A DNA stretch of 5,548 nucleotides, from assembly GCA_021828925.1 (NCBI GenBank), contig JAJZCT010000262.1, positions 1 to 5,548 on the forward strand. The letters run 5' to 3'. The translations under genes were made by a program, and so were the position numbers. Position 1 is the stretch's first letter; each line of letters opens with the position of its first letter. The notes under the pieces are model-generated. The model saw only the letters and a list, made by a program, of their open reading frames with translations, was not told the DNA's origin and did no database searches. Positions 1-5,503 of this stretch are shown piece by piece. The DNA comes from Planctomycetota bacterium (GTDB lineage Bacteria; Planctomycetota; Phycisphaerae; WQYP01).

Positions 1-195
1 GAAGGTCGGACGATTCAACCTAAACGCCGCTTGATGGGTACCAATGGCTTGGCGCAATTAATACGTCAAGATCCGCGGCAATGGTTTGAAGATCTTTGCT
101 ACCAGGGTATGCCGCATCATGTAGTCCTTTTTGAAGGGCATCACGTAGAAGTGTTGAAACGCTTCGCTCAGATTATGAATATTCAGTTTATGTAA
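1..195 (+). CDS. Sugar isomerase, L-fucose/L-arabinose isomerase-like, C-terminal fragment
   Basis: The window opens inside this gene; 64 codons remain before the TAA at 193-195. The fragment contains a GMPHHVVLFEG segment followed by a short amphipathic helix (VLKRFAQIMNIQF) that ends the protein. A Pro/Gly-His-His pair followed by a hydrophobic strand, a Gly and a closing helix is the usual C-terminal layout of the L-fucose isomerase-like and L-arabinose isomerase-like proteins, which interconvert aldose and ketose sugars in the cytoplasm using a divalent metal; in those families a histidine of this segment lies at the active site. The exact sugar cannot be read from the fragment, and the assignment rests on this motif alone. 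It is followed after 107 nt by a symporter gene on the same strand, which fits a sugar catabolic operon. An unrelated protein with a chance His-His motif is possible but less likely. Confidence 0.62.
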   Translation, partial: EGRTIQPKRRLMGTNGLAQLIRQDPRQWFEDLCYQGMPHHVVLFEGHHVEVLKRFAQIMNIQFM

Positions 196-201
196 ACTCC
201 G

Positions 202-225
202 GGCGAGATTCGCAAGCGAATCGCC
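202..225 (+). other. Imperfect hairpin just after the isomerase stop
   Basis: GGCGA (202-206) and TTCGC (209-213) pair with GCGAATCGCC (216-225). This gives a 10-bp stem interrupted by a 2-nt GA bulge at 207-208, with a very tight loop (AA, or CAAG if the last pair opens). It begins 6 nt after the isomerase stop codon. There is no T-run after it, so a classical intrinsic terminator is not supported. It could act as an mRNA-stabilising or processing element between the isomerase and symporter cistrons, or as a weak attenuator. The pairing is seen directly; the role is inference. Confidence 0.5.
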
Positions 226-290
226 ATGTCCGTGCCATCAGGCAGGTTATCGTTGCTCGGCGTCTTATCTCTCGAGCGATGCAGCGCTAT

Positions 291-294
291 GAGG
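291..294 (+). promoter_or_regulatory. Ribosome binding site deciding the symporter start
   Basis: GAGG at 291-294 lies 8 nt upstream of ATG 303. The in-frame upstream ATG at 279 has no comparable purine-rich site before it, so 303 is preferred and the first eight codons of the longer frame are probably not translated. Confidence 0.65.
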
Positions 295-302
295 ATTGTT
301 CC

Positions 303-1802
303 ATGGGCACACACGCCGCCATTGGGATTGGTTTGACTATCTACGCTTGCGTGATGCTGGCGTTCTCCGGCTTCTGGATGCGCCGAACGACCAAGTCCGC
401 TGATTACATGATCGGCGGACGGAACTTTCCATTCTGGGTGCTTACTGGAACAATCACCGCCGGTTGCATCGGAACCGGCGTCATCGTCGGGGCTTCGGGG
501 TTGGCCTATAAGCACGGGTGGGCAGGCAGTGCGTACCCCATCGGCCTGGGATTGGGTACCGCCCTGACAGGGCTGGGATTTGCGGTCATGCGTCGCTATC
601 GATTCATGACCTTAAGCGAGGAAATTACTTCGTACTACGGCGGCAATCGCATTGTTGCGGAATTTTCCAATATCAGTTTGTTTCTGTCACAGTTATGCTG
701 GCTGACCGTGCAGATCATGGGGGCGGCAGCGGTGCTGGCGGCCGTGACGACGCTTCCCATTCACTGGTGCGTGGTTATAGCCGGCTGCATTGCCGCGGGC
801 ATCGCCATCCCGGGTGGCCTTAAGAGTGTCGTATATACCGACTTTATCCAGGCGATCATTTTGTTGTGTGGATTTGCCGTGCTGACCCACTCGGCTTTGA
901 CGCACAGCGGCGGCCTGGCCGGACTGCGCCATGCGGTGCCGGTCTCCTATTTTTCCTTTTTGGGCGTGGCCTCCTACGGTCAATGGAAAGTCGCAGGTCT
1001 ACTGGTGGCGCTGATCCTGGCCGTCGTGGCGGATCCTGGGCGCCGCCTGACGATGTATAGCGCCCGAAGTGAAGAAGGCGCACGCGGCGCGATGATCATT
1101 GCTGGTTTGATTGTCATAGTCTTTTCGGTCGTTATCGGGATCGCCGGCATGTATGCATTTAAGTTGGCACCGAACCTGAAAGATCCCGATGAGGCGCTGC
1201 TCTGGCTGGTCATGAATGTCCTGCCGGCATGGTTGGCGGCTCTGGTGGTGGTTTCCGTCGCTTCGGGTATTGTGTCGTGTGCCAGTTGGAACGCGATGAC
1301 CGCTACCACGTTCTTTGTCCGGCATATCTATCCGTTAGCGACCGGCCATTTGCCGCGGCGACCGCTTCTCACCATGCGGTTGACGCTGGTCGGTGCTTTT
1401 TTGGTAGCCATTGTCATGGCGATGCATGCCGGAACGATTGTTGGCTTTGTCGTCAAATTTCTCCCGATCACGATGAGCGGTCTGGCGATCATTATTCTAC
1501 TGGGGCGCTTTTGGAAACGTGCGACCTGGCAGGGTGCCGTGGCGGCTCTGGTGATAACCCCGACGGCTTCACTTCTGGGCTTGTTTGCGCCGGCCTCTGT
1601 GGCATGGTTGCATAACGCGCTGGTTCCGACAGTGGTGGGGGTGGCGGGGCATGTTCTGGTCAGCTCGCTCACGCCGCCCACGCAGCGCAGCTTCCAAGAT
1701 GTCGTGACGGTGATGCAACAGCAGCGCCAGGGGGTCGAGGGCGAATCGCCGGCGACTGTGGGGCCGTCCATAGGTGCCGTGGAAAATACACTTAATTGTT
1801 AA
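303..1802 (+). CDS. Sodium:solute symporter (SSS family), probable sugar importer
   Basis: A 499-residue, strongly hydrophobic protein, the normal length for the solute:sodium symporter family (TC 2.A.21, LeuT fold, about 13 membrane helices). Visible family signatures are SADYMIGGRN at residues 32-41 after the first helix (compare the usual SADYFLAGR), GGLKSVVYTDFIQ at 171-183 (compare the usual GG-x-x-A-V-x-x-TD-x-x-Q), and DPGRRLTMYSARSEEGARGA at 244-263. The helix around 318-335 (VASGIVSCASWNAM) corresponds to the TM8 region that supplies two adjacent Ser/Thr ligands to the Na2 site; here they read Ser325-Cys326, which is unusual. The last 40 or so residues are polar and probably cytoplasmic. 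The protein would import a small organic solute driven by an ion gradient; its place between a sugar isomerase and an aldolase suggests a sugar or sugar acid. The aldolase-like gene follows after 32 nt, so co-transcription is very likely. Family assignment is secure; substrate and coupling ion are not. Confidence 0.92.
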   Translation: MGTHAAIGIGLTIYACVMLAFSGFWMRRTTKSADYMIGGRNFPFWVLTGTITAGCIGTGVIVGASGLAYKHGWAGSAYPIGLGLGTALTGLGFAVMRRYRFMTLSEEITSYYGGNRIVAEFSNISLFLSQLCWLTVQIMGAAAVLAAVTTLPIHWCVVIAGCIAAGIAIPGGLKSVVYTDFIQAIILLCGFAVLTHSALTHSGGLAGLRHAVPVSYFSFLGVASYGQWKVAGLLVALILAVVADPGRRLTMYSARSEEGARGAMIIAGLIVIVFSVVIGIAGMYAFKLAPNLKDPDEALLWLVMNVLPAWLAALVVVSVASGIVSCASWNAMTATTFFVRHIYPLATGHLPRRPLLTMRLTLVGAFLVAIVMAMHAGTIVGFVVKFLPITMSGLAIIILLGRFWKRATWQGAVAALVITPTASLLGLFAPASVAWLHNALVPTVVGVAGHVLVSSLTPPTQRSFQDVVTVMQQQRQGVEGESPATVGPSIGAVENTLNC

Positions 1803-1824
1803 ATGTTTGATGAACTCTTACTTT

Positions 1825-1828
1825 GGAG
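1825..1828 (+). promoter_or_regulatory. Ribosome binding site deciding the aldolase start
   Basis: GGAG at 1825-1828 is 6 nt upstream of ATG 1835. The longer frame that begins at TTG 1823 would place this site inside the coding sequence, so ATG 1835 is the better start. Confidence 0.75.
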
Positions 1829-1834
1829 AACTTT

Positions 1835-2698
1835 ATGAAACTTATGAATTCCAAGCAGATTTGTGATCAGGCCATTAAGCAGGGATTTGCCGTGCCGGCC
1901 CTGAATACCAATGGTGGAACGTACGATATCACGCGGGCAATTATTGAGGCGGCAGAGGAACTGCAATCGCCACTGATCATCCAATGCTACGAGCCAAATT
2001 TGGAATACCGCGGTTATGACTATGCCGGCATGTTAATAAAGTTTCTGGCCCAGGCATCCACCGTGCCGATTTCTATCGCCTTGGATCATGGAAAAAGCCC
2101 GGATTCTGTCCAGCGGGCGGTAAAAGCGGGATTTACCCACGTGATGATCGATTACGCAGATCAACCGTTGCAGGCCAATGCCCGGGGCACCCGTGAAATT
2201 ATCAACATGGTGCGGCCGCTTGGCGTAAGCGTGGAGGCTGAAGTTGGTCATATCATAAAAAGCTCGGATGCGGAGGGGCGCAAAGCGCCCACCGCCAGCG
2301 TTCAGGAGGTACGGGAGTTTCTCTCCATGGTGGATGTGGATTTGCTGGCCGTGGCTGTGGGGACTACCCATGGCATATTCAAGGAACAGAAGACCATCGA
2401 CTTTAATTTAATTTCCCAGATGCGCTCAGCCACCGACGTGCCGCTGGTGCTCCATGGCACCTGCGGCGTTTCCATGGCCGATATCACCCGCAGCGTTAAG
2501 GCGGGAATGACAAAAATTAATTTCGGCGAAGGTCTTCGGATGAACTACATCCGGTACTTCAATGAATACACGAAGTCCCTGGACCATGAGCATCATGCGT
2601 GGCGAATTATGCGGGCCTGTAAAGACCGGACCAAGGAGGATGTTAAGGAAATTATCCGCGCCGTCGGATCCGAGGGGAAAGCCTATCTGATCAAATGA
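1835..2698 (+). CDS. Class II (zinc) ketose-bisphosphate aldolase-family protein with altered phosphate site
   Basis: A complete 287-residue TIM-barrel protein, the normal size for the GatY/KbaY/Fba class II group, which reversibly cleaves ketose 1,6-bisphosphates to dihydroxyacetone phosphate plus an aldehyde. Retained features: AVPALN (19-24) with the N-terminal Asn; ALDHG (82-86) with the catalytic Asp84 and zinc ligand His85; VEAEVG (133-138); VGTTHGIF (175-182) with zinc ligand His179; LVLHG (204-208) with zinc ligand His207; and the usual C-terminal helix ending in GSEGKAYLIK. Two family motifs are changed. The usual HG-[GA]-S-G reads HGTCG (207-211), and the usual N-x-[DA]-T-[DE] reads NFGEG (229-233). 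The Ser and Thr of these motifs normally hold the substrate phosphate; here they are Cys210 and Glu232. The fold and metal chemistry are thus expected, but the substrate may not be a standard bisphosphate; an aldolase or epimerase on an unphosphorylated or unusual ketose is possible. It sits 32 nt after the symporter and 58 nt before the exported hydrolase-like gene. Confidence 0.88.
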   Translation: MKLMNSKQICDQAIKQGFAVPALNTNGGTYDITRAIIEAAEELQSPLIIQCYEPNLEYRGYDYAGMLIKFLAQASTVPISIALDHGKSPDSVQRAVKAGFTHVMIDYADQPLQANARGTREIINMVRPLGVSVEAEVGHIIKSSDAEGRKAPTASVQEVREFLSMVDVDLLAVAVGTTHGIFKEQKTIDFNLISQMRSATDVPLVLHGTCGVSMADITRSVKAGMTKINFGEGLRMNYIRYFNEYTKSLDHEHHAWRIMRACKDRTKEDVKEIIRAVGSEGKAYLIK

Positions 2699-2702
2699 GT
2701 TA

Positions 2703-2730
2703 TTGGCGGCCTTCCCGCGGGCGGTATACT
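2703..2730 (+). promoter_or_regulatory. Possible internal promoter before the exported hydrolase-like gene
   Basis: TATACT at 2725-2730 is a good sigma-70-type -10 hexamer. TTGGCG at 2703-2708 lies 16 nt upstream and matches only the TTG of TTGACA. A transcript from here would start near 2737 and carry the strong ribosome binding site at 2743-2748. It could give the exported protein expression separate from the upstream genes. Single-site pattern matching makes this weak. Confidence 0.25.
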
Positions 2731-2742
2731 GGCATAAGGCTC

Positions 2743-2748
2743 GGGAGG
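2743..2748 (+). promoter_or_regulatory. Strong ribosome binding site for a GTG start
   Basis: GGGAGG at 2743-2748 stands 8 nt upstream of GTG 2757, the best Shine-Dalgarno match in the window. It decides in favour of GTG 2757 over the in-frame TTG at 2703, which has no such site and would add 18 residues ahead of an already complete signal peptide. Confidence 0.75.
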
Positions 2749-2756
2749 ATTCTGGC

Positions 2757-5159
2757 GTGTCATCTATTAAGACCCAAGAAAACGTTTTATTGCCGTCGAT
2801 TAAACAAGCAAGCCGGCGGCAGATTCTCGCGTCGGCTGCGTTGGCGATGGTGGCTACCGTGAATCTGCGCCATTACCTCCCTGAATCATTGGCTTTACCC
2901 GACAGAGCGTTGCCAGATTCTTCCAGCGGTGCGCCGCCCGCGGCACCGATGCCGGTAGACGTCCGGCAGAGCGGCAATCACACTATTGTGGAGAATGGGT
3001 TTATTTGCATCGAATTCGATGCCAATAAAGGTGCCATAATCCGCCTTGCCGCGGATTTTTTCGGTCGAGGCTTATATCAGAACAATCTGCTGGGCCGTGA
3101 CGGCATCCGCCTGGAGGGCGTCACAGCCGGCGGCAAGATTATCGAGCCTCGGATCAAAGCCGGGGCGGCGGTTGCGGTGGGTAAAAAAACGGAAAAAGAT
3201 CAGGTCTCGCTTAATTTACCGCTAATCAATCTTGCCGGGGGCGCGGATGGTGGTGCTTCGGTAACGTCTCAGTGGACTATTGTGCTGGAGCCAGCGGCAC
3301 GATGGTTTGAATTGCAACTTCACACCCACATTGTCAATGACCGCCATCCCGACATGGTGCGTTTACGCTTTGGCTGCAACCAGTGGTTCTTCAATGCGCT
3401 CTATGATCGCGGCAATATGCAGCGTATAGAGGGCTTGTCTCAAGCGTTCTGTTCGCACAGTCCGTTGCATGTATTTTACACGATGGATCGTGAAAATGGA
3501 TCCATTTCCATCGTGCCGCAACAACCTGATGCAACACCTGAAAGCAATTTGTTTTCCGGCACCGTTTCTCAGTGGGGAGGCAGCGAATGCGGCTTGGATC
3601 AAGTGCTCTGCGGAACATCCAATATTTTGGATTCATGGGTCCCATTAAGAAATATTCATCCGGCTGGAATGGGAAAGTCGCCGCGCCGAAGCATTGTGAC
3701 GGCATATCGGGTGTATGCTTCGGATAAGGCGTTTCCCGTGCATACTTTGCCGCCGAAAACCAACATGGAATTTAATGATTTGGCGGCGCTTTACACCACA
3801 ATTTACGGAAGCTCCGCCGGCGTCATGGGGAGCTACCAAATTCCCGGCTCCGCGTATCCGAATCTGGCCACACCGGGCCGTCCTTATGGTATTGGAAACA
3901 GTTTTTTTGATCCGGACGCATGGGAGACCGTTTCGATGTTAAGTTATTCGGGGGACCCCTTGCTGGCTCGCCTGGCGCGGCAGGTTGTGGAGCGCAGCGG
4001 GAAATATATGAGCGATGAAGGTCAGATACCGCACAACTTCAACGGTAAGGTTCCTACGGACATTGCCCTTTCCGGGGCCACGCAATCAGGGCCTAATGTG
4101 TTTTGGGCCATGGCCTGCCTCGATTACGTTATGGGTACTGGTGATGAGCCATGGTTGAAAAGCCACTATCCTTTGATAAAAAGAGCGGTTGAATGGCTGC
4201 TGGCGCGTTATGATCCTAAGGTCAAGCTGGTAAAATTTACCGGTTCTCTGTTCATTGATGTATTTATCCGCTATGGCTATACGCTGGATACCAATATGGC
4301 AACGGTTGGCCTGTTGGAGTTGATGGCCCCGGTATCGGAATTTTGTGGCGATGTGGCCGGTGCGCGTCGGTATAGAGAACTTCACCACGCCCTCAGCGAA
4401 GGTATCCGCGCTAAGTTATGGAATGGTAAAGATCATTTTGTCACGCAGCGTAACACCAATGGAACCATCCGGGATTTTGTGGATTATGACGGAAACTTTG
4501 GCGCGCTGGCGTTTGGCGTGGTCAAGGCCCCGGCGTGGCGGGCGGCTATGTTTTCACGCCTGGATAATGGGCCGCACACACACCCCGGCGGCCGCGGTAC
4601 CTGGGTTTCCGAAAAATACTATGGCCCGGCGGATTGCTATCATGGCAACACCGGCGACTCGGCCACCGCCATGGGGCGAATCTGGTGGCTTGATATGAAA
4701 TCGCGTCATCGTTATCCCACGATTTCCAATTGCGCCATGTTCAACCGCACGTACCATAATATTCGCGGTGATCTGTTGGCCAACACGTGGCTGACGGAGC
4801 GATATAACGCCCAGGGACAATGCATTCGGACGCCTTATTATCATGAATATCCTGAAATCGTATCCATGGTCATGCGTACCATGCGCTACGGTATTGATGT
4901 TTACATGGATCGCGTGGTAATTCGACCGATTGAGCCTATTGCATTCGACTATCAGGTGGGGCAATTACATGTGACCTATGGCCCCGAACGCGTTATTGTG
5001 CGGATTCCGGGGCAGCGTAAAATCCGATATGAGATATTCCATTTGACACCCCATGCCGCCTATCGGATATCCAACGGTCTATCCGTTCACGCGGACGCCG
5101 CGGGGCGGATTGAATTTCCGGGCAATGCGGGAGTGACGTATATCCTACAAAAAATTTAA
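2757..5159 (+). CDS. Tat-exported six-hairpin glycoside hydrolase-like protein, family not recognised
   Basis: An 800-residue protein with a GTG start. Residues 19-25 read SRRQILA, followed by a short hydrophobic run to about 36: a twin-arginine signal, with cleavage possible near the SLA at 44-46. This indicates export of a folded protein. Residues about 75-330 are rich in short alternating strands, as in the beta-sandwich that precedes many (alpha/alpha)6-barrel hydrolases. Residues about 380-680 look like that barrel: aromatic-acidic FFDPDAWE (383-390), SGATQSGPNVFW (439-450), a TGD-containing helix pair, a D-T-N segment (Asp511), FVDYDGN (574-580) and GNTGDSATAM (630-639). HEYPE (696-700) leads into MDRVVIRPIEP and a C-terminal strand-rich domain, also typical. 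Acidic residues such as Asp387, Glu390, Asp511, Asp576, Asp578 and Glu700 are catalytic candidates only. I cannot assign a GH family or substrate; GH78-like or another six-hairpin group, or a glycan lyase, are alternatives. It lies last in the cluster, fitting a role in releasing the sugar that the symporter imports (inference). Confidence 0.8.
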   Translation: MSSIKTQENVLLPSIKQASRRQILASAALAMVATVNLRHYLPESLALPDRALPDSSSGAPPAAPMPVDVRQSGNHTIVENGFICIEFDANKGAIIRLAADFFGRGLYQNNLLGRDGIRLEGVTAGGKIIEPRIKAGAAVAVGKKTEKDQVSLNLPLINLAGGADGGASVTSQWTIVLEPAARWFELQLHTHIVNDRHPDMVRLRFGCNQWFFNALYDRGNMQRIEGLSQAFCSHSPLHVFYTMDRENGSISIVPQQPDATPESNLFSGTVSQWGGSECGLDQVLCGTSNILDSWVPLRNIHPAGMGKSPRRSIVTAYRVYASDKAFPVHTLPPKTNMEFNDLAALYTTIYGSSAGVMGSYQIPGSAYPNLATPGRPYGIGNSFFDPDAWETVSMLSYSGDPLLARLARQVVERSGKYMSDEGQIPHNFNGKVPTDIALSGATQSGPNVFWAMACLDYVMGTGDEPWLKSHYPLIKRAVEWLLARYDPKVKLVKFTGSLFIDVFIRYGYTLDTNMATVGLLELMAPVSEFCGDVAGARRYRELHHALSEGIRAKLWNGKDHFVTQRNTNGTIRDFVDYDGNFGALAFGVVKAPAWRAAMFSRLDNGPHTHPGGRGTWVSEKYYGPADCYHGNTGDSATAMGRIWWLDMKSRHRYPTISNCAMFNRTYHNIRGDLLANTWLTERYNAQGQCIRTPYYHEYPEIVSMVMRTMRYGIDVYMDRVVIRPIEPIAFDYQVGQLHVTYGPERVIVRIPGQRKIRYEIFHLTPHAAYRISNGLSVHADAAGRIEFPGNAGVTYILQKI

Positions 5160-5183
5160 TAGAAGGATAACGATGCTCGGATA

Positions 5184-5219
5184 CCGGCGGGATTGCGTCT
5201 GAAGGAAGTCAATCGCCGG
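5184..5219 (+). other. GC-rich hairpin after the hydrolase-like gene
   Basis: CCGGCG (5184-5189) plus ATTG (5192-5195) pair with CAAT (5210-5213) plus CGCCGG (5214-5219). The stem has 10 bp with a 2-nt GG bulge and a 14-nt loop. It begins 24 nt after the TAA at 5157-5159. The following bases are not T-rich, so it is not a standard rho-independent terminator; it could protect the 3' end of the mRNA or terminate inefficiently. Its design (10 bp, 2-nt purine bulge on the left arm) resembles the hairpin at 202-225. Confidence 0.5.
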
Positions 5220-5351
5220 CCGTTGCTGCCACACGGGCTGTTTGCGACCGCCGAGGCACGCTGGTTTTGCCCGTTGTAAAAGCCTGAATAGCAGTGCGGG
5301 AGCGGCTTTGGGAAATGCTATCGTTGCGGCATGGGGGAACTGAGATCAGCA

Positions 5352-5395
5352 GTGACGAAAAAAGTCACAACACTTGATTAAAAGTGGTACTTTTA
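5352..5395. promoter_or_regulatory. Cluster of inverted repeats, candidate operator
   Basis: Three inverted repeats lie in 44 bp: GTGAC (5352-5356) with GTCAC (5364-5368), 7-nt spacer; CACTT (5371-5375) with AAGTG (5382-5386), 6-nt spacer; and a near-complete 17-bp palindrome of TAAAAGT (5379-5385), GGT, ACTTTTA (5389-5395). The last two overlap and share the AAGT/ACTT half-site. The palindrome ends 17 nt before a TATACT -10 hexamer, so a bound regulator would cover the -35 position. A dimeric repressor or activator site for the downstream gene is the natural reading; the regulator family is not identifiable. Confidence 0.45.
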
Positions 5396-5418
5396 CCCCT
5401 GCCGCAATGGTGTATACT
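5391..5418 (+). promoter_or_regulatory. Candidate promoter for the gene at 5504
   Basis: TATACT at 5413-5418 is one base from the TATAAT consensus. The -35 position holds TTTTAC (5391-5396, 16-nt spacer), a poor match to TTGACA. A weak -35 next to a palindrome is common for regulated promoters. Transcription would start near 5425 and give a leader of roughly 80 nt. Confidence 0.4.
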
Positions 5419-5503
5419 TCCGCGGGCTTGATACTTGACAGGCGTTGGCATTGAACCGTCAACGGCCTTGGCGATGGAAACCTGACTCATTGAGGAACTG
5501 TTT

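Larger units (their letters stand above)
5160..5503. other. 344-nt intergenic region with hairpin, inverted repeats and promoter-like site
   Basis: No reading frame here has both a start with a ribosome binding site and a useful length. The region holds a hairpin close behind the hydrolase-like gene (5184-5219), a cluster of three inverted repeats (5352-5395), a TATACT -10 candidate (5413-5418) and an approximately 80-nt leader before the next gene. No tRNA, rRNA, insertion sequence end or CRISPR repeat was seen. No hairpin followed by a T-run was found, so the end of the upstream transcript is not defined. Confidence 0.7.

Noticed and set aside
279..302. Eight-codon N-terminal extension of the symporter from ATG 279
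   Set aside because: No purine-rich ribosome binding site before 279, while ATG 303 has GAGG at 8 nt spacing; the extra residues are polar and not part of the SSS pattern.
2695..2862. 55-codon frame starting at ATG 2695, overlapping the aldolase stop as ATGA
   Set aside because: It is very rich in Arg and Trp, as expected from reading a GC-rich gene out of frame, has no ribosome binding site, and runs inside the signal-peptide region of the well-supported gene at 2757.
183..4964. Several minus-strand and alternative-frame open frames of 60-150 codons inside the three main genes
   Set aside because: All lie within genes that have clear family motifs, and their translations show low-complexity Arg/His/Pro-rich sequence without recognisable domains or start signals.
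5279..5309. AAAGCC (5279-5284) and GGCTTT (5304-5309) as a terminator stem
   Set aside because: Only 6 bp with a 19-nt loop; no T-run follows on the plus strand, and no minus-strand gene is present that would need the TTTT seen on the other strand.
5293..5313. Resemblance of TGCGGGAGCGGCTTT to REP-type elements of Pseudomonas-like genomes
   Set aside because: Single copy in the window, no paired inverse copy, and nothing else suggests that lineage.
5435..5440. Perfect TTGACA as a -35 hexamer
   Set aside because: No -10-like hexamer at 16-18 nt downstream (the bases there are GTCAAC and neighbours); the TATACT upstream at 5413 is the better promoter candidate.
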